Part shown: positions 12,706 to 27,000 of the stretch, piece after piece
Layout: each line of letters opens with the position of its first letter
Position numbering within the stretch: position 1 is the stretch's first letter
Assembly: GCF_028769735.1 (NCBI RefSeq)
Contig: NC_088178.1
Coordinates: forward strand, 4,964,001 to 5,028,000
Source of the DNA: Zonotrichia leucophrys gambelii
Lineage: Eukaryota; Chordata; Aves; Passeriformes; Passerellidae
Direction of reading: 5' to 3'
Length of the DNA stretch: 64,000 nt
Position numbers and translations under genes: made by a program
The notes under the pieces: model-generated
Told to the model about the DNA's origin: nothing
Seen by the model: the letters and a program-made list of their open reading frames with translations, nothing else
Databases searched by the model: none

Positions 12706-15700
12706 GGCTGTTCAAAATGGTTAATGAAATGCAAATTTTCCACTAGCAGTGGATGTACCCAGTGTAAGCCAGGAGTTTTAAAAAATGTTAAAAATGTAAT
12801 AGTTCAAGCATATAAAATAAAAAGGTGGGGGAGAAAATCTTATTTGCTTAACTCTTTCAGGCTCTCTTTACATCCCATGTTAGGAGTTAATATTTGCATC
12901 AGAGCATGAGGTTCACTTATGGTGATGAGGTTTTGTTAGGAAAAAAAGGCTTTATGGATAGGTATTGCTCCTAAAAAAAAATTTAGTTTGACAAAACACA
13001 GTCTAACCAATGTTTTCATCTGTGTCAAGAAAGACTAACACAAAGCAGCATGACAGGTCCTAAAGAGCAACTGCAGTGGAAAACACAGAAATGGAGGAGA
13101 GTCGCAGAGTATGAACAAACAAAGCAGCAAGAGATAGTGATATATGAAGAATATGTGTCAGGGAATGATCCCTAATTCTTTGGGATAATTATAGCTGCTG
13201 AGCACCCCAGGCCCAGCTGATGTTCATGAGGGACCCTGCTACTCCCTATCCCTAATAAAGCAGCTTGCTGTTCATAGGGCTCAAAGGAAAACAAACAGTT
13301 CTCAGTATCTCTCTCCAAAAGTAGCAAATGCACATTTTAAAATTAATTGGGACAAGCTGAGTGTTTCCCAGCTTGAGAGATTTATATAAATATTTTAGGC
13401 CCTCTATCTGGCAGGTTTTGGGTGAATTGATGTAGCAGAAGAGCAAGGAAAGAACAGAAAAGGGGAGATTGTTCTAGCACTAACAGGACTGTGGGGCCCA
13501 CACTCTAAGTTACTCCTTTCCCAAAGGAAATGAGCACATAAATTACATTTCATTGCTACTATAGACCACTATTCTCCACTGTGTTTTCTCTCTTTACAGC
13601 TAATATGGAAACAGAATCAGACATGGCAGTGGTTTGCCTTCTCCAGCATAATTACAGGCATATCTATTCCTGTGTGTAAATTAGTTTACAGCTCTGCTGT
13701 GTGTTCTGCAAGAACAGAGACTAATGGAAAACAGAATAATATTGAGGAAAAATAAAATTACTGGAACATGACAAATTACCCAAATGGTGTTGATGTGACA
13801 AAATTAAACAAGGGAGACATTGATTGACAGGTTTTAGTCAGATATTTATTCTAGGACATGATTAACAGCCAAATGTACATTTTGACAAGGATGTCAGTAC
13901 AAGGGTAACTTTTAAACTGCAACTAGATTTTATTTTATTTCTTGGATTACTTTTCAAACACTGTAGAAATGGGTCTATATTCATACTTCCAATAATGATG
14001 ATCACAGGGAATTGTCAGATTTGTTGATGTAGTCCATAAATATGCAGATAGGACCCTAAAGTTTACTTGACTAAGATCTTATTTAGATAACATGCTAGAT
14101 AGATAACAGATTTAGATAACATCCTCTACAGCAAAAGTAACACAGCCATTTGCCTAATTTTCCAGAATCTGGCAGTGCCCTGAAATGCTATGCTCTTAGA
14201 ACAATTCAATACCATCCATCTGAGTTTAGGAACTTGAAAATAACATTGGAATTATCTCTTTTTTTTTCCTTTGCATTTTGCAAAAGGCAGCACTAAAACA
14301 TGTGAGTTTCTTAAAAGCTTTGGAAATGCTGTGAATCAAGCACCAGATATGCTGCTTTTCATTACAGCAAGTAACAATTAAAGGTTTTTCTCCTCTTTCT
14401 TCCTTTCATTGGGAATGGGAAATCATTTTCCCATTTGAGAAGTTGTGAGGGGAAGGGTGACTGTTGTTCTGCTCAGTGAAGGGTTCTCAAGTTCAAATGA
14501 GCAAGTTGAGCTCGTTAACTTATTCCTGGTTATTGACAGACTGAAGTATACAATTATGATTCGTGTCAAGTATTTCCAAACTAGCTCCACTGTTGATTCA
14601 AGCTATTTGTATGGAGATCCAAAAATACCTCCTCTTCACCCCACTCACCATCTTTCTGTCTTTACTTAACAGCTGTTGCAAATGACAGAAGTTCCAGTTC
14701 AAAAATTGCCAGCAGGCTTGGGTATTTTAAAAGTAGATGAGGCACAAGTATATTTATGCTTCTTTTCTTGGACATCATAACTGTTGCCTCTATAAAATTT
14801 TCCTGCATAGTTACTTCTATTAGTTCCTTTTTTACTAGTTTATTATAAAACTCTATAAATTATTTTTAAGTGTATGTTTTGCCAGGGAAAGTAGTCCTGG
14901 TTGTCCAGAGATGTATTCCAAAATAAAGAAATTTTGCTTATTTATTCTCTCCTTGCATGGAAGGTGATCAAGCAGTTTCAGTAATCTTCCAGGATAATTT
15001 GTGAAAATTCATTATATTCTTCAAAGTTCTCTGCATCCTTTATATATAGAGAGACGTGAGTTTCATTTCTTTTGTTGAAAATACCAGCACTCTTTGTAAG
15101 CATTTATGTTTTGAGGGTGATTATAATTTTTCTTTTGTTCTTGATTCCTCTTTTATCTGGTCTTACAATACTAACTGGTAATGTAAAAAATGCAAGTGAG
15201 ATCATTACAAACCAGGAAAATATCACAGTGTTCTGGCATTTAAAAACAAAGAAGTCAGTCTTCTAAAGTTGTCTCATCTTCTTCATGATGTGAATGCTCT
15301 AATTGATGGAAATGTTTGATTATGGTAATGTTTAATTACTTAGAAAAACTTTACACACAGACAGAGCCAAGTATCCCAGTGAGATAGAAGACAGTGGATA
15401 ATGGTATCAGAACAACATTAGAATAAATCTGTAGGTGTTTGAGAAATCCTGAAGAGAAAACAGATATAATTAAATGAACTGTTAACTCTTCAGCATTAGG
15501 TAATGTTATCTTAAGCAGATTAAATACTTTAGTGTGAAAAAATGTTTCCATTTTTTTCAACCTTTTAAATTTCCTGTTTCTTTATCTTCTCTCTTTGCCC
15601 ATCTGCCTGTTCCTTCTAACCTTTCCATATGATTTTGCAGAACTGTGGGATCATGATGTATATCTGCCATGTGTTTTGCCACCAAAAGAGGGAAGAGTCC

Positions 15701-17851
15701 AGATTGTGTTCTTAAAAAGGAGGAAAATGAGAGACTTAGTCTACAGCTTCTCTCCAGCTCAACTTTTTAAAAGCCTTTGATACATGAGAGAATTTACAGA
15801 TGGTACCTTGGGTCTGTTTCCAAGGCAGAATTAAAACCTTGCTCACACAAGGAACAGGTCAGCAGGGAGAATAAACTGAAACCCGCCAGTGCATACTGTG
15901 GCCAAGCAACAAAGAGAAAAGTGAACCTTTAACCATGATCATGGTGAGTATTGATGATCAGCCTCACTGCATTGCCAGCACACTGTTCAGCACGTGAGTG
16001 TCATTTCCTAGAATTCACATTTTAATGCCGAAATCCTGTTTATGTAGATTTTTTTTTTTTTTATGTAATTCCCTTTACATCTAGGAATGGAAATGTGCAG
16101 GAATGCTGTGTGTAATGTTCCTCTGTCAACTGAAAAGGGGCCTGGACAGCTGTTCACTTCCCCTTTAGAAAGGGGACTTTCTCAACAAAGACAGTGAGTT
16201 GTCCCATCCCATATTATGTTTCCAAATCCCAGAATAGCAATCACTTCTCACCAGAAAGGAAACATACCATTATTTATTTCTACATATATTGAACATAAAT
16301 ATTCCCCAGCAATATTGTTCCTTCACCTGTTTGCCAAGTAGCACTGCAATTTTTAAAAGACAGAAAAATTTTAGTCAATTGCCCCATAATGTCCTTTGTA
16401 TTTGGAGATTCATGTAGAACCTCCTTCCTTGTTGACCAGAGGAAATTATTGTGGGAGTGTCTTTTAAAATACCAGAAGTCCTGCAAAACAGTGAAATATA
16501 CATAACTGTGGTACTTCTGAATCACAGGGAGACAACCGATCCAACACAATGTCTTTGATGACCACAAATAGTCAAGGATGCAAAGTTCTTCATTAACACT
16601 TAAATGGCTCACAAATACTCATGTGTGGTTTTATTATTTTTGATCCCACATCATCCAAAGTTTTCACAGTGGAATGACATTATTAAGCTCTGAAGACCCT
16701 GCTGCAATTAGGAAAATGCAAAAGAAAGCAGGCTTAGGCAATTTCTACTTGCTCTTTCTTTATTAAACTTTTCCAGCTTAAGAAGATAAAAATACGGTGG
16801 TTTGCTTGCGCACAATTCTTTTTGTCTGCAAAGCAAAATTTTCCCTAAAGCCAAAAGCTTCAGGATAATACTGTCAGCCAATATTTGCCCCAGAGGGAAA
16901 CACAAACAAGATAATTTATAAGAGTGCTGGGTTTTTTAAAACTCAGCAGGAAAATTAAGCCTGCTCAAACTGCCCCATTTTGATAGTGGAGGAAAAATAC
17001 CAGGAGAGATTATGAGTTGGACTCACAATTTACTGAAAAAATTGCAATAAACACAATGATATTAATGAAAAATTGTATAAAAGAATGAATGGTTTACCCA
17101 TAAAAGATTATTCGCCACCAAAAGATGTCACCTGGCCCACAGGGACAAAACCAAAGTGGCAGCTGTTCCCAGAGAATAAACAACATTCATTTTTTGGGAA
17201 CTCTTTCCTATTTCTCAAATGCACCTCTTCATCTAGAGCAATGCTCCGGGTTCCAGCAAATGCAGACATTTAGGGGTGCCATGGATAAGAAAGCAGGGTG
17301 AAGTTGCCTGTTCCCTGATATGTTGGCATCTATAGGAATGGTATGAAAACAGATGGGATACTTTTAAAGCCTCTAAATTTGGTAGTTGGCTTGTCTCAAA
17401 CTTCCACCAAAATGAAAGAATAGATGAGCTGGGCATGTGATTATATTGATATAAATTCAGAATCTTCTGTATATTGTGCTTACATGTAAATGTCAGATAA
17501 ACTGCAGACCAAGCTGTGAAATACAATAATTTTAAATGCAAACTTTCTCTTTTCTACCAACAGGTGCCGTACCTAATATCTTTTCTTTGTACCCCTTGTG
17601 ACTGAACGGATTGCATTGCTGGATTCCTTGTAAGCTCATCCTTTTCCCTACCAGACTGACAGGTGAAAATCAGCTGTGAAATTCCTTACCAGGCAGTGAT
17701 GGCCATGCAGGTGTACCCCACAAGCCTTCTAGGCAGAAGGTGAGCTCCCAAGTGTGCGTCTGTGCCCCTTTGGTCTAAAAGTCACATTGTCAAATACATT
17801 TAAACTACAGAGCACAAATGTTGTGCTCCCTCAACGTGCCTGTGGTCTCTC
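12706..17851. other. Non-coding stretch, mostly unassigned
   Basis: Only short open frames are seen. A compact GC-richer patch at about 13155-13265 is listed separately as a weak LTR-like candidate. A small TAGATAACAT-type repetition lies at about 14080-14123. A pyrimidine-rich tract ending CAACAG at about 17545-17563 resembles a splice acceptor, but all frames after it are closed. Confidence 0.5.
13155..13290 (+). mobile_element. Possible LTR fragment with AATAAA signal
   Basis: The patch is more GC-rich than its surroundings. It has a TGTCAGGGAATGATCCC start and a CCCTAATAAAGCAGCTTGC word that looks like the polyadenylation region of an avian retroviral LTR. No second copy exists in the window, and neither a TG...CA pair nor a target-site duplication could be fixed. 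It could equally be unique sequence with a chance AATAAA. Confidence 0.25.
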
Positions 17852-18030
17852 TGTGATGGTTTGACAGGTGCCCAAATGCCAGAGAAATCAGCACAGGAAA
17901 AACAGAGCTTGAAACAAAATGTCACAACACACAGAGAAAGTGAAGCTGAAGGGTGAATGACACTACTCAGTCCCCACCAGGGGCTCTTATTTTTAAAGCT
18001 TTGTGCTTGAACTGAAGGGCACATAACAGT
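17852..18030 (+). mobile_element. Possible LTR fragment beginning TGTGATGGTTTGAC
   Basis: The start resembles the TGTGATGGTTTG opening seen in several avian LTR families, and the following roughly 170 bp are more mixed in composition than the surroundings. The 3' edge is not defined and no flanking duplication was found, so the call rests on the opening words alone. Confidence 0.25.
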
Positions 18031-21000
18031 TTTTAAAATAATTAAATTATTAAACCCCGTTTTTCTTTAATGTCAGCCAGTATAGAGTAATATATCTAAA
18101 GAAATTTCAAAGTAAAAAAGAAGAAAAGAATGAGAACAGAGGTTGGTAGATAGGGAATAAGTGTGTTCAAAGCAAAGCCTTCTTACGCAAATGAAGAGAA
18201 ATGAGGAAGCAACAGCAAAGTGAGAAGTGCTGTGGCCAGATCTACTTTGACTCAGCTTATTTTCTCCATCACTGCAGAGGGAGAGCTGCACCATCAATCA
18301 CAGTCAGAATGGCTTTTCCCTGTTAAATACACAACTCGTCAGGCAGGTAACTAAATGCAGAATGTTCTTCAGCAATGTATCTTAGGACAAGAATCCACAC
18401 ATTAGGCACGACTTTCACAATAAAACAATTAATTACTCAGGTTGTCATGGCTTCAGATAAAGCTTTGAGGGCAATTTCCCAGCAGCCATTCCCTGAGCCT
18501 AAATGGGCTGAAACTTCATGGAAAAGTGTGAACTTTATGGCAAGGGGGACTGATTGAAACAATACATCTCCAACAACCCCAAACTTCTCCCATTAGAATA
18601 AATTATGCAGAAATTAATAAAGTGCAGAACAGTCCCTGAGCCAGTATTTGCTGAGTAACTTCCATCAAAACTTCCTTCACATCCTGGGATGAGGAGCAGT
18701 ATGTCATTTGTTGCAGGCAGCAGGCATCAGCGGCTGTGAAATTCCTTTTCTGAGTGATTCATCTTGGAACAGCAGCTTGGAACAGAACTTTGAAAGTTGA
18801 AGTGGTGAGCTCAGAGAGGTGGGATTGTTCTGGGAGATCCCTCCACAGGAAGTAGAAGGGAAAAAAAGGTGTAATAATGCAAATTGTCTTTAGAGTTTTG
18901 TAAATCTCTGCTACAGGCATTTTGTTTTCAAGGGTTTCTCTTTCACTTGTACTCTATTTGTTGAATTCTGTGTCTTCAAGCCAGGATTTTCTTATGCAAC
19001 AAATCTCAGGCTGATTCTTGAATAATGAGAGGATTTCTTGTTTCTTCCAGCAAAGACACAGAACTAATACACAAGTTACAAACACCTTTCTTATATTTGG
19101 TGTATTTTGTTTTAGGAATAATTCCATGAAGGTGAATTGTCCTTTCTCTATGACATTTGCAAGGCTGTACATAGTGTAGAAAATGCTGATATAGAATTTG
19201 GAACCTCTTCACAGGGACCTGAAACATTCCTCTGCAAACTGTTACTTCCAGGAGCAAATTCAAACTATACAGGATTTTCAAAAGTAGTTTTTAGTATTAT
19301 CAGTGAGATCATGATTTAATCATTATTTTCCTCAGCACAAAGTACTTCCAAGTGCCTTATATAAAGGACAAGCTCTGTTCTGTATAATTAAATTATTATT
19401 TTGCCCTCATAATAATAGTGAAAACAACATCTAATATCTATTTAAAAGAGTCCTCAGGTATTTCTTGAATCCTGAATATGCAAAAATTTTACTTCATTCC
19501 AGATGTTTGTTAGGTTCACTAAAAAGCTACTTTCATTTAGAAGATAATAAAATCATGAAGATCATCATTGCTATAATATTTTTCTCTTAGTCTTTCAAGA
19601 CACTCCTAAAATGCCTTACAGGGTTTTTAATTCCCACATCCAAATGTGAACTCACACAAATAGATTTAATTTTGTAAAGACTGACTTTCCACCCAGCTCA
19701 CTTCCTACTTAGTGAGTGGAGGCAAGAGTGTAATGACTTCATTGGTTTATTTTAATGAAGTATATCACCTTAAAAATAATTTTTAAAATTATATATATTT
19801 TATAAATATCAACAGCTCTGCCTTCATTTCCAGTATTTGCAATTCTGGCCTTCATATTGCATTTGGAAACATCTTAAACTGGGCATGACACAAAATTTCT
19901 GACTGAAGGGGCCACAGTCAGTTTCATGCAATGAATGCAGCTCCAATGCATATTCACCTGTCTTCATTTAAGAATTGTTAGGTTTTAAGGTTCAGGGTTT
20001 TAGCTGCGCTTTGTTCCTTCCTTCTGACCCTACTACAAGATATCCATTCTCTGAGAGAGGCTTGAGAAAGGGAACACCCTAAACTTCTTGAACATCTTGA
20101 GTTGCCAGTGTCTCATCAAACCTCAACATGAAAAACACTGAAGAATGAACATGGAAATTCATACCACAAGAATTTCTTCCCTCCCAACATTTTGGGTTCA
20201 AAATGTAATTTTACTTGATTGTTTATTTGCACGTGCCATTGATGTAGTAGACTGAACATTGTAGCAAAAGGGAAAACATCCATTTAAGCTGTTACAAATA
20301 ATTTTGAAACTGATAAAAATGCACATCTGGCTTGTCTTCCCACTCCATCACTTTAAATGGAGGAAGGACAAAAGAAAAAGAGGAAAAAAAATTTAAATTC
20401 CCTCTTTCTTATGAAATCCACATTTTCTAATAGACCTGATTTATAAAATCTGTTTAAAATCAGTGTTAAAGACAGCATGGGCATAAAACAAGGCTTCAAA
20501 TGTCACCTTACTTACCAAACTAAACTAATTTTTGCAAAAACAGTTTTATTATCTGGTTTATATGAGAGCCTTCAACATCCTCATGTGAGCCCAAATTCTG
20601 ACATATTTCACAAGCTGCAGCATTTTTATTACACACAATGTAATATTGGTGAAAAGTAGATCTGAAGTTTGTGTAGTACTGGAAATGACAAATACAGTAC
20701 CAAGACAGCCATACCATGCTTTCATTGAAGGAAAAGGGTGAAATTCTGCACCAAAGGAAATGATAGCCAAATATTGATATCATTGCTGCTTCTTTTCTCC
20801 TTATGTATTCTGCCTAGTTCTTTAATGATTGAAAAAAGCCCTGATGGCAATATAACATTGGAAGTAATATTCAAAGCTATTTTGGTTACCTTTCCTTCCT
20901 TTTACATTCTTTTGACCATTTGAAGTGTTTATTCTCTGCTTTCTCCCTCTCTTTTTTTTAAATCTGAAATATTTTATTATAAAAAGAATAATGAAAATTT

Positions 21001-24000
21001 TTTCAAACCCACGTTCATATTACCCTGTTTGATGAAAAATTCTATAACAAAATCACAGAGTGAGAGAGATTAAAATGGATTATTCAAGAGTCCAAACCTG
21101 GATTTGAAAGTTCCAGGACATTCACACTGTAGAAATTATCAACTTAATAATTTAATTTAGGAAATCTAATATACTTCTTTCCATTTCTGTATTTTCTAAA
21201 AGATATACCAAAGATGAAACAAAATGGAAAAGGAAAAAAAGCGACATTTAGAGGGTAAGAGAAGACAAAAGGAAAAAAAACCAAGGGAATTTGTGCAGGA
21301 ATGATTATTGAGAATCCTAAATAGTCTTTTCCAATCTAGTGCAGTGTTTTCATTTAGAGAGGCACAAGGTCAACTTTATTTATATCTGGCTTGCAAAATG
21401 GGTGGAGAATTACCCATAAAAACACAGGTTGATGACATGAATAAGTGCAGGAATTGACTTGTGACTGTAAAAAAATAGTTGCAATCTCATTTCAAGGTGT
21501 CTGCCTCACCCTGACCCTTGTTCCCTGTGACACCAATTTTAAAACATTTCCACAGGCAGCTTTGTCTTTCCATTTTTAAATTCTTCAAAAGAGTTTTTTT
21601 CGGGCTCACATTGATACTCATCTTTTCTGATTACTCTGCTTTAGATTGCAATCAAGGAAAAAAAGAACATTTCCTTGCAAAAAACGACCCTGTATAAGGC
21701 ACACATGCAAAGGACAATAGCACTTAAGAGAAATGAATGAGAATCAGACATCATTTGCTCAAGGAGGCTTTTAAAATCTCCACTTAGAACTGTCACCTTG
21801 ACAAACTGTGTTCCAAGTTCAAAGATTTTTATGTAGTCAGGTCTCCTCTAATGAGACTTTCACAGCCATTTTGAAGAGCTAGAGTAAATTACTCACTTTT
21901 TCCCTCGTGAAACGCAGCTGGAAAATGGTAATGACTCTTTTGATATGGATTCTATTAACTAAATTCTTATTTTGGTTTAAAAAAATTGTTATTCCAATTG
22001 CTAATTATGCCTTTTGCAGCTTTTTTGTGGATGTACTCATTGCACATATTTTACTTTGATTGTCCTATTGTAAGAGCCAAGGTTAATATTTCAGGTTTAC
22101 ATTCACCGCAAGCGTTTCATGTTTAAATTAAAGACACACCTTATGTACAATTTAGAGCCTATTTTAGCCTTCAGAATAAATAGAATAAATGTTGGAATAA
22201 TACTTACCTCTGGGCAGCACTTAGCTACTTCTTACTGACTGCTTCATGATGAACCAGGTTCTTGACAGCTTGGTTGGTGACCTATTAGGAAATTTCTTTA
22301 ACTTGATTTTAATAGTAACCAAAACTATTAATTTTTATTTCTTTCTCTGCTTCAGAGTGTTTCTTTTTCATGCATTTAATGTGTTTCAGCAAAGTCAGAA
22401 AATTGTGTTGTTGAAGAACTCCAGGGCTTTTACAAAAATTAGTGAAAGTATGGGATTTTTGTGTATTTTTTAGTGTATTTTATAAAATGCATATTTATGT
22501 GTATTTAATAAAACTTATATATTAGAAGAAGTTTTATGATCTTCACAGGCATTAAAGGACACGCTTGCCACTGCCTGAGATGAGGATTAGGGTGGTGTAG
22601 GTCTTATTATACAGAATTTACACAAGTTAAATAGTAGATTCCTGGGAGCTGAAGGAGTCAACAACAATGTTGGATAAGAAAAACTCTCTTACTGGTGTGG
22701 GAATAAAAGGAGATCTGTGGCACAAGGGTGGCTGGATTCAGTTCAAAAGCTGGCAATATCACATTCAAAACCTCTGGTACTGCACCTGGCAATCAGCAAC
22801 ACTTGTATACACAGGAGGCGGAGGTATGTTATAAGATCCATTTATTTTGGATGATGATTGTTGTCATTATATTAATTATCGTAATTAAAAATTCTTTTTA
22901 AGAGAGAGGATTGCTGACTGCTGAAAATATAAATTTTGAAATTTCCCCTTCCTGTGCTGTTTCTGGACAGGGAAGAAGGTAAGTCATGACACTATCCCGC
23001 CTTTTACAGAAAGAAAAAAATCAACAGTTCCACAACAAAGAATGTAGCAGGAAAAAGACAATTGAGTCTGTATTAATTTTTGTCAAAAGGATGAATTAAC
23101 TACAGGCCTGTAACACTGGACTTTATGATCTTGGGGTTGTTTTTTGAGTCTTAATAATTCCATGATTTCTTTGCGTTCTCCTCACTTCTCCTTTTTGTTA
23201 AATGCCCTGATCTGCCTTGCCCAAGCACCTGCACTGCAGCTTTCAGCTCATCACTGACAGAAACTCCTTCACTTCCTTTTCTCCTGCTTCACATGTCAAA
23301 CAAATCTTGGGAAAAAATTGTTTTCAGACCCGCTTTAATATTTTTATAAGTATTAGTAATCTTTTCATAAGTATTTAATATCATGAGGGCAGGCATGGAA
23401 TCACAGGAGTTACAGGAAGGGGATCCTACCAAACTTAAATCAATGTATTCAACGGCCACTTCAGCATGTTGCTTTCTTTCAACTTATCTTATGTAGCTTT
23501 TCAGCAGACTTTTTTTACACCCATACACTGCTGCTTTCATGCCTTTTTCCCCCAAATGTCATGTCCTCTCCCAAAATTTCAGTGGTTTTATTTAGTTACT
23601 TTGACTTAGCAACTAACCAGAAATATGAGAGTCAGAAAATATAACTTTATGTGCTTTGATAGCTCATTGAAAATTAAAAAACATTTTTAGGGAGCCATGC
23701 AAGGAATGAACAAGGCTAAAGGAGAGCTTTTTTGTGCCACAAGTCAATATTTATACAAAATTCAGTGAAAAGCATGATTAAGAAACCCTATGATAGATGG
23801 TATTTATGTAATAAAGACAAAATACAAACCAAGTATGTTTATAAAAACAGTGAGCTAATTGTTATTTCTTCCAAAATAAATAAATGCCCTGTTTCTTTTT
23901 TAAAAAAGGTGGAAAAGGGAGAAACTCTAGAGTGACTGCTTCCCAAGAAAACATCTAAAAAATAAACCTGCTAAAATAATGGGTCACTACATGAGACATA

Positions 24001-27000
24001 ACTAATATTTGACCAGAAGACTGTGGTGAAGGAGATGACGAGTAAACCCCTGCACTGATATCTCCCTTTGACTATTCTGAGAGTAGAAATTGTTACTTAT
24101 TTTGTATTCCTGACTGTGTTTCTAGAGGAAGAAATATACTTTCTCAAGCTTTACTAAATGTTCAGGTAGTCTTAGTTTCTTATTATCTCCTTGAAGTCAA
24201 AAACCTCAGTGCCCTTCTCTGTTTCCCCCCAGAAGAGTAACTGGGAAAAAGAACTGGAATTAAAGGCATCCAAAGCAAATCCCAAAGCAGCTCTCTGGGG
24301 AATTCCCAGCATATCCCTCCTCTCTACAGAGCATTCAAAGGAATTCTGATCCAGATGCTGCACATAGCCATCAATTCTGGGCTGATTTGGAAACTTTATG
24401 CCTAATCTTGCGTGGCATTACCATTTTTTACATCTCCTGACTTGCTAGAAAAACAAGATTACACTGAACATTTGTTACCTGGAGTCAATGAGGATATTAC
24501 TTGGTCACACAAGGGCAAATCCTCTCATTTCAATTCTGGCAAGGAAATGGATTAAGGTCTTTATCTTCACAGAGTGAAACACAAATATTTAATTCTGGTT
24601 TTCATGTTATCATCTCACATGCTTGGCTTTTTGAGATCAGTCACCAGGATAAAAATAAAAAGGATGTACCCACGAATGAGAATAAATATTCAGATTGCTT
24701 CATGAATATGGACAGCAATGACAAAAAGGAGACATCAAAAGCCTCACAAGATTTTCTGTCTTTAATAATTTAATTTTTTAGCAAAGTCAGTTAGTGGTTG
24801 GAAAATAGCAGGTTCAAATGCTGTAGACTGAGCAAAGAAAAAATGTCTGCTATTATTTTGCTTGCAATCAAAGACAGATTTTACAGTACAAATCAGGTTT
24901 ACAAGTTTACAGGGTTTCCATGATAAGAGGAGCCCCAAATTCCCACACTGATAGAGTTTTCTAAATATTCTTCAACATTTCAATGAACCTTTATGTGCTT
25001 CAAAACTTTCCAGTATATGATCTTGGTTTATTGACTTTTCCTTTGAGTCAGAAAGTTGACTTTGCAAGAAGTATGGAAGCCTGAAGTAACTGATTACGCT
25101 TGAGACAGAGGGAATATTAAAAAAATTGAAATAACAGATATAAAAGTCCAACTGGTGCTGTGCAAAGCAGTGACAAGGTCTGACAAACGCAGCTGTTGGG
25201 CATCCTCTGTTTGAGAACACTGTTTAATATGGAAATGTTAATTCCTGTGTTCAGGTATTAATGACCACTCTCTGTCACATGGAAAAAGGAAGTCCAGGGT
25301 TTCAACATCCATAAAAAAGGGCATAAAATAATCTCAAAACCTGTTCAGTTAATACTGAGGGCTTCAGAATGAAGATGGTAATTATGTTCTGAAAAGTACT
25401 TCTTCAATATGGGACATAATAAAGGAAGAGAATAAAATAGGCTATGAAATCATTATTAGAACTTTCCTATGAATTACAGAGAAATTTTAATTACAGTAAA
25501 AATTCCATTGTTACAAGCAAGAATTGGCCAAAACACCCATAAATTTACAATTCTGTCTTCTTAACCTGAGAGACAGCATAATATTTCAAGAAGGCCTCAA
25601 GATCTCTGCCCAGAAAAGTTGTGGCTGCCCCATCCCTGGCAGATGTGCCATTTAAATTCTATTTAAATAGATAAATTATATTGATTGCAATGACAGCCAG
25701 TATGAAATATAGCATGGAATTTCCCAGGTAAACATTTTCCCTCGACTATATCAGATGGAAGACACTGTAAACTAAGTGATGAATGAACACAGCAACTTGA
25801 CTCCAATATTAATTGCAGGTGCAGGGAAACCACAGATGAAGTGTTGCTATCATATTAATTAGATAGATAATCATGATCTGTTTCTTTAACCAGACTACCA
25901 GGTATGGAAATATAACCCTGGATTCAGAAATAACTGGAATTTCCATCTTTTATGACTATTTTCAATTCTCTACCTACTGTGGCCACATTTTGTAATTTTG
26001 CCATCATTTGCAGTGACTTTTGTAATTTGTTACAGCTATTCCTCAGATTAGTCCATCACCCAATATGATATTTTTAGTGCACACAAAACCATGGTAGCTA
26101 AGCAACAAAAAAAGGGAGGAAATTGAGGACCTGATGTTGTTTCAAAATGACCACAATTTATGCTTAACAGGTGTTTGAAATGGACCCTGCTCATTAAATC
26201 CAACCAGATTTCTGCTGGGTGACCAAACTGTCTTCATTCAGCTGATGGGATGGTGTTAAAAATGTTACAGCTTCATGATTTTGGAAGGTAAATGTTTATT
26301 CCACAGCTGGCTGTGCCTCTGCGGTCTCTGGCTCATCCCTGGGGGATGAAGTTTCCATGGAGGGGCTGATGCGGTGTCCCAAGCCCTGCGCTCCTCCTTG
26401 GGGGAGCTGCCACCAGAAAATATTAAATTAAATGTTAAAGAACTGTTCTAACCATGGTGGTCATCAATCCCCAGTGATACACACAGTGAGCTTACATTAG
26501 CTCAGCCAGTGCAACTTACAATAACAAACTGTGTAAATACAACAGGGTTAAGTCCTGCTTAGGAGGGAGAAAAAGGACTTAAGTCTCCTTCAGCCTTAAA
26601 TATCTGTCAATAGCATGTAAATCTAGACTTTTTACATTCATCTTAAAAATTGATCTGGATCAAGTACTTAGATGGAATGATATATTCTATTTCTATGAAA
26701 GATTGGATTTCTTTTTTTTCATGCCATAAAAATAAGATTTTTTTTCTTAAAACTAACCTGCAGCCTGTTTTCAAGAGTTTAGGAACTCGCTCTAGGAACG
26801 TATTCCAAATACTAATAATTCAGATTATTTGGGAGAAATTTGTATGAAAATCATGAACAAAGACTGAAAACCCTGGCTAAAGATAATCATGCTGCTTGTA
26901 CTCCATATGCCAACAATATCAGTTTATATTCACCCTGGATTGCAAATAATCTCATCATCATGAGATTTGCTGGTCATGAAACTGCCTAAAAACAATTTTC

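Noticed and set aside
16280..16612. 110-codon open frame, minus strand
   Set aside because: No family recognised and no repeat or exon context; I have no positive evidence for coding.
17545..17636. Splice-like pair: pyrimidine tract with CAACAG at about 17563 and CTTGTAAGC at about 17630
   Set aside because: All three frames between the two sites contain a stop, so it is not a coding exon; such chance pairs are common. A non-coding exon cannot be excluded.
21045..21125. Possible very old CR1 tail (AATCACAGAGTGAGAGAG)
   Set aside because: Only one word resembles the CR1 terminus and the following sequence does not keep CR1 order.
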